A stretch of 64,000 bases of DNA. Origin: Stomoxys calcitrans. Taxonomy: Eukaryota; Arthropoda; Insecta; Diptera; Muscidae. Below are positions 1 to 11,120 of the stretch, one piece after another (position 1 is the first letter of the stretch; each line of letters starts with the position of its first letter). The stretch covers positions 6,696,648 through 6,760,647 of the forward strand of contig NC_081552.1 in assembly GCF_963082655.1 (NCBI RefSeq). Reading direction: 5' to 3'. A program made the translations under genes and the position numbers. The notes beneath the pieces were generated by a model. That model did no database searches. It worked only from the letters and a program-made list of their open reading frames with translations, and was not told where the DNA came from.

Positions 1-290
1 TGGCAGCTATATCAAAACATGGACCGATATGGCCCATTTACAATACCAACCGACCTACACTAATAAGAAGTATTTGTGCAAAATTTCAAGCTAGCTTTAC
101 TCCTTCGGAAGTTAGCGTGCTTTCGACAGACAGACGGACGGACGGGCGGACGGACATGGCTAGATCGACATAAAATTTCACGACGATCAAGAATATATAT
201 ACTTTATGGGGTCTAAGACGAATATTTCGAGTAGTTACAATTAGAATGACGAAATTAGTATACCCCCCATCTTATGGTGGAGGGTATAAA
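1..290 (-). repeat. Family A element, 5' part (cut by window edge)
   Basis: This is the 5' end of a minus-oriented A element whose 3' part lies outside the window. It carries part of a core unit, the (GTCY)n tract at about 129-156 (read as CGGA/CAGA repeats on this strand), the conserved GATCTAGCCATG-type block, and the terminal stem-loop of TATACCC and GGTGGAGGGTATA. No coding potential is seen. The DINE-1/Helentron-like assignment rests on architecture only. Confidence 0.8.
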
Positions 291-339
291 AATAATATAA
301 ATGCTCTGCGAGACAGTCTGACATTTAGTGTAATAAAAG

Positions 340-1010
340 AACAACCAAAAGCGTGCTAAGTTCGGCCGGGTCGAGTCTTGGCAACCCACCACCGTGTATT
401 CTGATAAAAATTTATACAAAATAAATCTAGTTAAAGGGCATTATTTTATTCTACATACAAAACTTCTGCCAAACTGGCAAAAATTAAAGCTTCTAGGAAC
501 CGAAAAAAGATAGTCTGGAGACCGGTTTAAGGCAGAAAACCACATGTAAAATTTCAGCCAAATCAAATCAATAAGTCAAATCTGGAAATGGGTTTATATG
601 GGAGCTATATCAGGTTAAAGACCGATTTGGACCGTACTAAGCAAAGTTGTTGAAAGAACAGACGAACATAACAGAACACTACATGCTATTTATCAGCCAA
701 ATCGGACCAAAATTGAGGCTTCCAGAGGCTCAAGAATGGGAGCTATATCTAAATCTGAACCGATTGCAACCCATTTGCAATCACCAACGACCTACATCGA
801 TATTAAGTATCTGTGCAAAATTTCAAGCGGCTAGCTTTACGCGTTCGTGATTTCGACAGACGGACAGACGGAGGGACATGTCCAGATCGTCTCAGATTTT
901 TACGCTGATCAAGAATATATATACTTTATAGGGTCGGAAATGGATATTTCGATGTGTTGCAAACGGAATGACAAACTGAATATACCCCCATCCTTCGGTG
1001 GTGGGTATAA
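340..1010 (-). repeat. Family B element (DINE-1/Helentron-like)
   Basis: The copy opens with the 3' terminal motif and the TTCGGCC hairpin, here imperfect (TTCGGCCGGGTCGAG), then the B-specific CAACCCACCACC block. Core units of AGCTATATCAGGTTA type follow, then a short GTCY tract near 853-878. It ends with CCTTCGGTGGTGGGTATAAAAA. B differs from A by GGTGGTGGG in place of GGTGGAGGG. Short open frames here are units of the repeat read by chance. Confidence 0.75.
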
Positions 1011-3389
1011 AAACATCAAGAATTATGTCCGCTTATTCACAACAACACTATCCGTTCTTAGCTTCAGTTTTCTAACTATAGTACCAGCACATGTTTTACA
1101 AATGAACAGAGATCAGACGAGCTTAGAATATTAATTAAATTCAAGCCCAAGAGTTGCGCCATAGTATTTAACAATGATCGTCGTTAGCTGACAGTTTTTT
1201 TAATTTACTTAATCAAACTCCTGGAAAAATATAACTAAATATGATTTTCTATTAGTTTCTATTAGTATTGATTATAGATATGTGTGTATGGATTGTTACT
1301 CTGCAGGTTGTTATAATTACGCTAAGAGGCGACGCTTGATCTGGTCAAGCCGATTGCTAGCAATATGGCTGGCAGCCAATAAACAACTGCCAATAAAAAC
1401 ACTGATTTCCAATCAATTTCATATTCTGAACGCGCAAAGTTGTTACACGTTTTATGTCAACAAATTGTAAGTGTCATGGAGTTGTGGAAACACTAATTTA
1501 CTAATTTTAAAGATTTGCACGACGGCAAATGAAGGCGAGAAAAAACATGAAGTTTAGAGAAATGACCCACTGCATGGTATGAAAGACAAAACACATAGAG
1601 GAAACTTATGACAACAGCATGGACTTCATGGACTCCAAATGACTGGCTTACGAAGAAAGCACTATTTGGGGTTTTATAAGGATTGCAGTAAAAGGAAGCT
1701 ACACATTCCCTACGCTATCAGAAGCCTTCCCCAAGGAATCTTCTGCTGACCAGAACTGTCTTAGTGCCTATCAGGGAAGAAGTAAGGCTTATTTTTTTCT
1801 GAAAAAGGTCTCTTAATATTTATTGCCTTATTCTATAGTCTCAATACAAAACAATCACAACTTTATTGCCTATTACTTTTCTACCAGTTGCATTATTTTC
1901 AAATTCAATTATTTTTTCCTCTTTAGAAATCATGAATGATAAATAAATACCGCTATGCCCCATCTTTATTGTTGTGTTAAAAAGGGACGTCGTCTATTAG
2001 TCATCATTAATTGGTAATTGTTATTTGAATAATGTACCAAAGGTAACCTAATTTTCCATACATTGGTTACATCGGCTACAACGATATAAACATATTAACA
2101 ATTCATCCAAAATAGAAAAAAAAGTTCATGGAGGAACATCACAAAACTTTAACAATGGAAACTGGGCTCCAAAGAATTGTGTGCACTGTCATAGAAACAA
2201 ATGAGGAAGAAACGAACCCACCAATGAAGGGAGTTGGATCGTAATAAATGTGTTATTTGTCCACCATCAACAATTATTGGGAATTGTTTGCTTTACGTTG
2301 TCGTGTTAGGAATAGCCGTTCAAATTATCATTTCCAACATTAACAATCGAATCGCAGGAAAACGATATGAGCTCGTTAGAAAACTCTGATAAGACTGCTG
2401 CACATGCGCAATGCTAACATGAAAAAGAAGCCCATGAGTCATAGGCGTGTGAAATTTATTGCATCCATCCAATGACCGACCATCCGCCCAGCCCACTGGC
2501 CATCTCTCCCCCAACACAAATGAGTGACTTTGTTGATCTTGTCATGATCTAAACAAATTTCCTTTTATAAAACGCTTTTCTAAACGGTACTGCTTGCTCC
2601 CATCATCGTTTTACCTCATCTTCGAAAAATCATGGAGACCTGGAAATTGTTATTATTTCGTCATACCTGAATTGCATTTTAAATGAGCTACAACTAATGA
2701 CACACCACAAAGCGGGGCATTGTGAAGATAAAAGAGAACCCGAATCAAGATTTTATTTCTTCTTTATCTTATGACTTTATGGCCCTACAGATCTTCAAAA
2801 AAATTAAATTAATTGCCTTAATTTTTCTTGCCATCACACAAAAGGTATGACTCGTTAGAATCAATAGCCACCGGAGTTGTTTTCTTGAGAAGCTCAAGTG
2901 TTGCCACTACCACTTCTATGGAAATCACTTTAATGTATTTTTCAAATTTAAAAATATTTGGTTTAGGAGCTGGGAGAAGCTTTACATTGGTAAGGGGTTT
3001 AGACATATGCTCTAATTGTAGAAAGGTGTAAGACCCTTTTACATACTTTAGTTGGCATTCATTTTTTTTCATCATTTCACCTTTTTTCTGGTTACAGCTA
3101 TCGTCGTCATTGCATTTCAAAAATGTCACTTGCAAACGTTTTGTTTTTTTTTTTTTTTCATGCAAAAAGGCCACTTGGCCTCGTCATGTGCTTGGCGCTG
3201 TTATTCATATTTTGTTGTTTGCAAAATTTACGCTTCAACTCCAATTCGAGTAGCAAAAGTTAATTAACAAAATGGTGGACAGTGGATTAAAGAAAACTTA
3301 TAGACCTGGCCGTGACGAACTGGATGGAAGAACAAGAAAAAACTGAAAAACTAAAGGAGGAAATAAAAATTATTTTTGTAAAAAATAAA
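1011..3389. other. No recognised feature
   Basis: This is AT-rich DNA without a recognisable gene or repeat family. A minus-strand open frame of 118 codons at 2818-3174 resembles no family I know. It starts in a lysine run made by a poly-T tract, so I do not call it a gene. It could be a diverged exon, but no clear splice context supports that. Confidence 0.5.
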
Positions 3390-4184
3390 ACAAGTAAAAG
3401 CGTGCTAAGTTCGGCCGGGCCGAATCTTGGGAACCCATCACCATCGATTCTGCTAAAAATATGTATAAATTAAATTTAGTTGATGGGCATAATTTTATTC
3501 TATTGGGTTGCCCAAAAAGTAATTGCGGATTTTTCATATAGTCGGCGTTGACAAATTTTTCACAGCTTGTGACTCTGTAATTGCATTCTTTCTTCTGTCA
3601 GTTATCAGCTGTAACTTTTAGCTTGCTTTAGAAAAAAAGTGTAAAAAAAGTATATTTGATTAAAGTTCATTCTAAGTTTTATTAAAAATGCATTTACTTT
3701 CTTTTAAAAAATCCGCAATTTCTTTTTGGGCAACCCAATACATACCAACTTCTGTCAATCCGGCCAATATTGAAGTTTCTAGGAACCGAACAACGGTGAT
3801 CGAGAGACCGGTTGTACGGTCCAAATCAGTCTATCAGTTTATAGACTGATTTGGACGGTATTTGGCGCAGTTATTGGAAGTCGTAACAAAACACCGCATG
3901 CAAAACGGACAAAAATTGCGGCTTGTAAAGATTCAAGTAGTCAAATCGTTAGATCGGTCACGTTATAGACCAATTTGGACCGCACTCGGCACAGTGGTTG
4001 ATAGTCGTAACAAAATACTACAATACTCAGTTTCAGCCAAATCAAAGTCAGAACAGAACACTATATGCAAAATTTCAGCCAAAACGGGCAAAAATTGCGA
4101 CTTCCAGGGGCTCAAGAAGTCAAATCGGGAGATCGGTTTATATGGGATCTATGTCTAAATATGAACCGATATGGCCCATTTGAA
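3390..4184 (-). repeat. Family B element interrupted by a mariner MITE
   Basis: It starts with ACAAGTAAAAGCGTGC and a perfect TTCGGCCGGGCCGAA hairpin, followed by the B block GGGAACCCATCACC. A 236 bp mariner MITE sits at 3503-3738. Core units resume afterwards (CAAATCGGGAGATCGGTTTATATG) and stop near 4184 without the GTCY tract or 5' stem-loop, so the 5' end is missing. The adjoining satellite begins at about 4201. Confidence 0.75.
3503..3738 (+). mobile_element. Mariner MITE (236 bp), inserted in a B element
   Basis: The terminal inverted repeats are TTGGGTTGCCCAAAAAGTAA and its complement, flanked by a TA duplication (3501-3502 and 3739-3740). The interior is a joined pair of mariner ends with no transposase, matching the ends of the longer mariners at 25375 and 62028. 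The B copy at 340-1010 has the empty site TTATTCTACATAC, which confirms insertion at a TA. Confidence 0.9.
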
Positions 4185-4200
4185 GTTTTACATACATACT

Positions 4201-4700
4201 GAGAAAATTTTCTAAAAAAAAAAAAATATTGTCAGAAAAAGTTTTGAATAAAAGTTATTTCTGTAATTATTCGACAAAAATTTTTTATTCATAATGTTTG
4301 TCCGACAAAATTTTTAAAAGAAAATAATGGTCTGACAAATTTTTTTAAAGAAATTATTTGTCCGACAAAATTTTTAAAAGAAAATAAAAAAAAAAATTAA
4401 AAAATATTTGTCCGATAAAATTTGTGCAAAAAAGATTTTTTTTCATTAGAAAATATTTGCCCGATAAAAGTTTATATAGAAAATATTTGTCCGACAAAAT
4501 TGTTCAAAGCAAATATTTGTCCGATAAAATATTCTTAAAGAAAAAATATGTCCCAGAAAATTTTTAAAGAAAAAATATGTCCCAGAAAATTTTTAAAGAA
4601 AATATTTGCCCGACAAAATTTTTTAAAGAAAATATTTGTCCGACAAAATTTTTTTAAATGTAGTATTTGTCCGAAAAAATTCACAACACTTTTATAAAAA
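4201..4700. repeat. Degenerate ~30 bp satellite array
   Basis: Loose tandem copies of a unit such as AAATATTTGTCCGACAAAAT separated by AAAGAAA or TTTTTAAAG. Spacing is irregular and poly-A tracts have expanded. It directly abuts the 3' end of the A element at 4701, and related units reappear after that element, so the element probably inserted into, or beside, this array. Confidence 0.75.
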
Positions 4701-6332
4701 ACAAGTAAAAGCGTGCTAAGTTCGGCCGGGCCGAATCTTATATACCCTCCACCATGGATCGCATTTGTCGCGTTCTTTTCCCGGCATCTCTTTTTAGGCA
4801 AAAAAAAAGGATATAAGAAAAGATTTGCTCTGCTATTAGAGCGATATTAAGATATGGTCCGGTTTGGACCACAATTAAATTATATTTATGTTGGTGACCT
4901 GTATAAAATGTCAGCCAATTCGAATAAGAATTGCGCTCTTTGTGGGCTCAAGAAGTAAAATAGAGAGATCGATTTATATGGGAGCTGCATCGGGCTATAG
5001 ACCGATTCAGACTATAATAAACACGTATGTTAATGGTCATGAGAGAATCCGTCGTACAAAATTTCAGGCAAATTGGATAATAATTGCGACCTCTAGAGGC
5101 TCAAGAAGTCAAGATCCCAGATCGGTTTATATGGCAGCTATATCAGGTTATGAACCGACTTGTACTTTATTTCAAATAGTTGTTGAAAGTAACAATAAAA
5201 ACCTCTTGCGAAATTTCAGCCAAATCGGATAGGAATTGCGCCCTCTAGAAGCTCAAGAAGTCAAGTCCCCAGATCTGTTTATATGACAGCTATATCAGGT
5301 TATGGACCGATTTAAATCATATTTGGCACAATTGTTGGATACCATAACAAAATAGTACGTGCCAAAATTCATTCAAATTGGATAAGAATTGCGCCCTCTA
5401 GAGGCTCAAGAAGTCAAGACCCAAGATAAGTTTATATGACAGCTATATCAGGTTATGGACCGATTTGAACCATACTTGGCACAGTTGTTGGATATCGTAA
5501 CAAAACACGTCGTGCAAAATTTCATCCCAATTGGATAAGAATTGCGCACTCTAGAGGCACAAGACGTCAAGACCTAAGATCGGTTTATATGACAGCTATA
5601 TCAGGTTATGAACCGATTTCAACCATACTTGGCATAGTTATTGGATATCATAACAAAACACTTCGTGCAAAATTTCATCCCAATCGGATAAGAATTGCGC
5701 ACTCTAGAGGCTCAAGAAGTCAAGACCCAAGATAAGTTTTTATGACAGCTATATAAGGTTATGGACCGATTTGAACCATACTTGGCACAGTTGTTAGGTA
5801 TAATAACAAAACACGTCGTGCAAAATTTCATTTCAATCGGATAAGAATTGCGCACTCTAGAGGCTCAAGAAGTCAAGACCCAAGATCGGTTTATATGGCA
5901 GCTATATCAGGTTATTAACCGATTTCAACCATACTTGGCATAGTTATTGGATATCATAACAAAACACGTTGTGCAAAATTTCATCCCAATCGGATAAGAA
6001 TTGCGCACTCTAGAGGCTCAAGAAGTCAAGACCCAAGATCGGTTTATATGGCAGCTATATCAAAACATGGACCGATATGGCCCATTTACAATACCAACCA
6101 ACCTACACTAATAAGAAATATTTGTGCAAAATTTCAAGCGGCTAGCTTTACTCCTTCGGAAGTTAGCGTACTTTCGACAGACAGACGGACGGACGGACAT
6201 GGCTAGATCGACATAAAATTTCACGACGATCAAGAATATATATACTTTATGGGGTCTCAGACGAATATTTCGAGTAGTTACAAACAGAATGACGAAATTA
6301 GTATACCCCCCATCTTATGGTGGAGGGTATAA
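4701..6332 (-). repeat. Family A element, full length
   Basis: A complete minus-oriented copy, about 1.63 kb. In window order it has ACAAGTAAAAGCGTGC, the TTCGGCCGGGCCGAA hairpin, TATACCCTCCACCATGG, and a unique segment to about 5100. Seven core units follow whose AGCTATAT motifs lie at 5136, 5288, 5441, 5594, 5747, 5900 and 6053, a period of 152-153 bp. A GTCY tract lies at about 6178-6200, and the copy ends with ATGGTGGAGGGTATAAAAA. There is no transposase, Rep or helicase frame, so any mobility would depend on proteins supplied in trans. Confidence 0.85.
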
Positions 6333-6344
6333 AAATTGTTAAAC

Positions 6345-7055
6345 AACATCCTGAGCAATAGTTTTTATATCAAATTGTTTTGAAAAGAAAATTTTGTTGG
6401 ACAATTAATTTCTATAGAAAATTTCGTCGGACAAATATCATCGTTATAAAATTTTGGCACATTTGTTCCAAATGTTTTCTATAGAAAATTTTGTGGAACA
6501 AATGTTTTCTATAAAAAATGTTGTCAGAAAATTTTTTCTATCGAAAATTTTGTTGGACAAATGTTTTCTGTTTACCGACCATGTCAATATGGGGAAAGGA
6601 ATTGGATGGTAGAGCAAGATTTGATACCCACTTTCGGAACCAATTTTCTGGGGGTCTACCCCTTTCCCAAAATAACCCACAATTTTCTATAGAAAACATT
6701 TGTCCGACAAAATTTTCTATAGAAAACATTTGTCCGACAAAATTTTCTATAGAAAACATTTGTCCGACAAAATTTTCTATAGAAAACCTTGATCCGACAA
6801 AATTTTCTAAAGAAAATATTTGTTCGACAACGTGTTCTATAGAAAACATTTGTCCGACAAAATTTTCTAAAGAAAATATTTGTCCGACAACGTGTTCTAT
6901 AAAAAACATTTGTCCGACAAAATTTTCTATAGCAGACATTTGTCCGACAAAATGTTCAGTTGAACATATTTATGCAACAAATTTTTCTATAGAAAATATT
7001 TGTCCGACAAAATTTTTCTTACAAAACTATTTAATGTCCAAACTATTGCTCTAAA
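6345..7055. repeat. Palindromic ~30 bp satellite array with a foreign insert
   Basis: Units of AAAATTTTGTCGGACAAATG with TTTTCTATAGAAAA cover 6360-6570 in one orientation. From 6683 to about 7020 units read CATTTGTCCGACAAAATTTT, the opposite orientation. A 112 bp fragment of family D separates the two halves. The best preserved stretch (6683-6790) has near-perfect 30 bp periodicity. Open frames across it are products of the periodicity. Confidence 0.8.
6571..6682 (+). repeat. Fragment of Helitron-like family D inside satellite
   Basis: Closely matches part of the D unit at about 45735-45850, sharing CCGACCATGTCAAT, GATACCCACTTTCGG and TCTACCCCTTTCCCAAAATA. It lies exactly where the flanking satellite changes orientation. 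Confidence 0.7.
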
Positions 7056-8143
7056 ATTTTTTTTTTATAAAAGAAATTGTTTTTTTACCCACTGTCAATA
7101 TCCTTCTCATGCATAGCCAAAACCTTCTCTTAAGCATGCATATGTATACTTCATAATATATTTGTTTAATTCAACGGAAATTAAAACGAAATTATGCAAA
7201 AAAATATATTTAAGCAGAAAAGCAAGGACAAATTTGCACTTTGGCAAAGTGATGTGAAAGTGGGTGGACAACAATGGAAAAATATAAAAACGTGACGAGG
7301 AAAAATCACAGACGTCAAAGTAATTGACCGCTGGGAAATGAACCCATAAAAACTGTAGAAAAGAATGAAAAAAAAAAATTATTTCTGACATTCCAAAAAC
7401 TCTTACATTGAGGGATAATCTGTGTTTTCCTTATTAAAAATCATGTCGAAAGCAGCACCACCCTCAACAAGAGTAAGGACAGCGCACAATGCCGCAAACA
7501 CAAAAAACAACATACATTGGGGTCTACAAAGCAGTGCGACAGAAAACATACCAACTGACTAAATAGCTTAAAGGGCGGTAATTATAAGCGGTCTTTTCTA
7601 CACAAAGGGAGTGAAGCACCAAAGACGTGGCAAAAAATCTACGATACATAAAAAGTTAAGTACCTGTAATAGAAATATTCGCTCAAAAAAGGACGAAAGG
7701 AGCAGGGACCTGCTTGTGGCACTAGAGTATTCAACTTTGATGAAACACGAACGCAAATGAATAACTTTTGTTTGATGGGGCGTAATTTCCTAGTCTCTGG
7801 TAGATGCTTTTTTTCTATTTCACTGCTTTTGTCCATGAGCGCAAAGTGCATGTTGCTACCTTACTTCTATTTTGACATTTATTAACCATACCACGAATGG
7901 CGCCCAAACGACAGATGTATCAAAACTCCATAATAAAATCGAAAACAGTTTGGGGTTCTGCTGTGGCTGTTTGGAACCACCCAAAAGGGGAGCTCATTAT
8001 ATATATGAAGTGTAAAAATTCACGCCAACTAAGACAAAAGACATCGAAAACTTTTTGCTTTTTAATTTTTGGTATGCTTTGTTGGCTAAAAAATATTCCA
8101 GGTGATTTCAGGTTTCAAAAGAGAACCAAAAAAGAAAATAGAA
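7056..8143. other. No recognised feature
   Basis: AT-rich sequence between satellite and an A element. I see no domain, tRNA, or member of the repeat families defined elsewhere in the window. Confidence 0.5.
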
Positions 8144-9134
8144 ACAAGTAAAAGCGTGCAAAGTTCGGCCGGGCCGAATCTTATATACCCTCCACCATGG
8201 ATCGCATTTGTCGAGTTCTTTTCCCGGCATCTCTTCTTAGGCAAAAAAGGATATAAGAAAAGAGTTGCTCTGCTATTAAAACGATATCAAGATATGGTCC
8301 GGTTCGGACCACAATTAAATTATATGTTGGAAACCTGTGTAAAATTTCAGCCAATTCGTATAAGAATTGCGCCCATTGAGGCTCACGAAGTAAAATAGAG
8401 AGAACGATTTATATGGGATCTGTATCGGGCTATAGACCGAAATTCATTCAAATCGGATAAGAATTGTGCCCTCTAGAGGCTCAAGAAGATCGGTTTATAT
8501 GGCAGCTATATCAGGTTACGGACCGATTTGAACCATACTTGGCACAGTTGTTAGGTATAATAACAAAACACGTCGTGCAAAATTTCATTTCAATCGGATA
8601 AGAATTGCGCACTCTAGAGGCTCAAGAAGTCAAGACCCAAGATCGGTTTATATGGCAGCTATATCAGGTTATGGACCGAATTGAACCATACTAGGCACAG
8701 TTGTTGGATATAATAACAAAACATGTCGTGCGAAATTTCATCCCAATTGGATAAGAATTGCGCACTCTAGAGGCTCAAGAAGTCAAGACCCAAGATCGGT
8801 TTATATGGCAGCTATATCAAAACATGGACCGATATGGCCCATTTACAATATCAACCGACCTACACTAATAAGAAGTATTTGTGCAAAATTTCAAGCGGCT
8901 AGCTTTACTCCTTCGGAAGTTAGCGTGCTTTCGACAGACAGACGGACGGACGGACGGACGGACAGACGGACGGACGGACGGACGGACAGACGGACGGACA
9001 TGGCTAGATCGACATAAAATGTCACGACGATCAAGAAAATATATACTTTATGGGGTCTCAGACGAATATTTCGAGTAGTTACAAACAGAATGACGAAATT
9101 AGTATACCCCCCATCTTATGGTGGAGGGTATAAA
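8144..9134 (-). repeat. Family A element, internally shortened
   Basis: Both ends are present: ACAAGTAAAAGCGTGC with the TTCGGCC hairpin, and ATGGTGGAGGGTATAAAAA. The core has only about three 153 bp units. The sequence jumps from CGGGCTATAGACCGA to AATTCATTCAAATCGG near 8440, so units were lost there. It carries the longest GTCY microsatellite in the window. Confidence 0.85.
8934..9000 (-). repeat. (GTCY)n microsatellite in an A element
   Basis: About 67 bp of CGGA and CAGA tetranucleotides on this strand, GTCC/GTCT on the other. Other A copies carry roughly 20-45 bp at the same place, so this tract has expanded. A tetranucleotide tract at this position is a hallmark described for dipteran mini-me/DINE-1 elements. 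Confidence 0.9.
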
Positions 9135-9321
9135 AATGCAAAAGATTCATTAATATTTGTTATTATGGTGATAATAAATTATTTGCGCTTTTTATAGAGT
9201 TTTATTTGCTTTGTAAGCATTTTAATGTTGATTAAAAATCATAAACAGTGGATGTAACTGAAAGACGGAAGAAGAAACAACGAATGTCTGTGAAAATGAC
9301 TAAAGATGGTCTATAAATCTA

Positions 9322-10906
9322 ACAAGTAAGAACGTGCTTAGTTCGGCCAGGCCGAATCATATATACCCTCCACCATGGACGCATTTGTCGAGTTTTTTGC
9401 ACGATATCTCTTTTTAGGCAAACAGAGAATAACTGATAAGAATTGATTTGCTATTGGAGATATATCAAGCTGTTGTCCGATTCATACCATAAGTGAATTG
9501 AATGTTGAAGACCATAGTAGAAGTCATTGGTGTATATTTCAGTCCATTCGGTTAAGAATTGCGTCTTGTAGGGGCTCAAGAAGCGTAATCGGGAGATCTG
9601 TTTATATGGGAGCTGTTTGAGGCTATAGATCGATTAAGACCAAAGGACACGTATGTTGAAGGTCATGGGAGAAGCCGTTGTACAAAATTTCAGCAAAATT
9701 GGATTAAAATTGGGCCCTCTAGAGGCTTAAGAAGTCAAGATCCAAGATCGGTTTTTATGACAGCTACATCAGGTTATGTATCGATTTGATCCATATTTAT
9801 CGCAGTTGTTGGAAGTCATAAGAAAACACTTCATGCCGAATTTCAGCCAAATCGAATTAGGATTGCGTCCTCTATTGGCTCAAGATGTCATGATCGGTCA
9901 ATACGGCAGCTATATTAGGTTATGAACCGATTTAAACCATACTTAGCATAGTTATTGGAAATGATACCAAAACACCACGTGCAAAATTTCAACCAAATGG
10001 GATAAGAATTGCGCGCTCTATTGGCTCAAGAAATCAGGATCCAAGATCGGTATATAAATTGCAAATTTTGCCTATGAACATTCCACTAGGGAACAGGGGC
10101 AAACTTCTCACATATCAATGAGTGCAGTCCGATTCAAGTTTAAGCTCAATGATAAGGGGCCTCCTTTTTATAGCCGAGTCTGAACACCTTTTTGGAGAGA
10201 AGTTTTACATGGCATAGTACCTCACAAATATTGCCAGCATTAGGAGAGGAAAACCACCACTGAAAAATTTTTCTGATGGTCTCACCAGGACATGCAAACC
10301 TCTGCGCTACGGTGGCCTCCAAGATTGGTATGCATTGCAGCTATATCAGGTTATAGACCGATTTTAACCATACTTAGCACAGTTCTTGGAAGTCAGAACA
10401 AAGTACCTTATACCAAATTTCAGCCAAATCGGATGAGAATTGCGCCCTCTAGTGGCTCAAGAAGTCAATACCCAAGATCGGTTTATATGGCAGCTATATC
10501 AGGTTATGAGACGATTTGAACCATATTTAGCACAGTTGTTGGACACTTCATGCTAAATTTCCGCCAAATCGGATAAGATTTGCGCCCTCTACATGTTAAA
10601 GAAGTCAAGAGCCAAGATCGGTTTATATGGCAGCTATATCAAAACATGGACTGATTTGGCCCACTTACAGTCCCAACCGACCTACACTAATAAAAAATAT
10701 TTGTACAAAATTTAAGCGTCTAGGAAGGAGTAAAGTCCTTCGAATGAAAGTGTGCTTTCGACAGACGGACTGACATGGCTAGATTGATTGAAAATGTCAC
10801 GGCGATCAAGAGTATATAATTTTTATGGGGTTTTAGAATATTTTGAGGTGTTACAAAGGGAATGACGATATTAGTATACCCCCCATCTATGGTGGAGAGT
10901 ATAAAA
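9322..10906 (-). repeat. Family A element carrying a SINE
   Basis: An older, more diverged copy, with AACGTGCTTAGTTCGGCCAGGCC at the 3' end and CTATGGTGGAGAGTATAAAA at the 5' end. Core units are present on both sides of a SINE at 10054-10318. The GTCY tract has shrunk to one or two repeats near 10763. Confidence 0.8.
10054..10318 (-). mobile_element. tRNA-derived SINE in an A element, 13 bp TSD
   Basis: On the minus strand the head reads AGGCCACCGTAGCGCAGAGG, which matches a pol III A box, followed by a body ending in GGCAAAATTTGC. The B box expected after GGTTTGCATG is deleted. Flanking copies CCAAGATCGGTAT (10041-10053) and CCAAGATTGGTAT (10319-10331) form a 13 bp target-site duplication with one mismatch, the signature of LINE-driven retroposition. 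The same SINE head with its B box occurs at 26740-26975. Confidence 0.75.
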
Positions 10907-11120
10907 TTACACAACAAGACAAGATTATCTATAGAAAATTTTGGATAAGTTATTTTCTAATAGAAAAGTTTGTCGGAACAGGATTTTCTACAGAAAAGTT
11001 TGTAGTACCAGATTTCCAGAGAAATGTTGTCGGACAAGACTTTCTAGAGAACATTTTGTTGGACAGATTTTCTACCAAACATTTTGTTGAACAGGATTTT
11101 TGGTTTGAACCGTTGAGTGG
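10907..11120. repeat. Short satellite array after an A element
   Basis: About six units of TTTTCTAnAGAAAAnTTTGT with GGACAGGA-type spacers, more diverged than the arrays at 6683 and 16331. It starts directly at the 5' end of the adjacent A element. Confidence 0.65.

Noticed and set aside
2818..3174. A 118-codon minus-strand frame
   Set aside because: No recognised family, a start within a low-complexity lysine run, and no clear splice or promoter context. An exon cannot be excluded, but it is not supported.
6518..7054. A 178-codon plus-strand frame with repeats of CPTKFSIENI and a 133-codon minus-strand mirror
   Set aside because: Both are the 30 bp satellite read in frame (30 is divisible by three). 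Antisense frames are equally open, and the frame crosses the unrelated D fragment.
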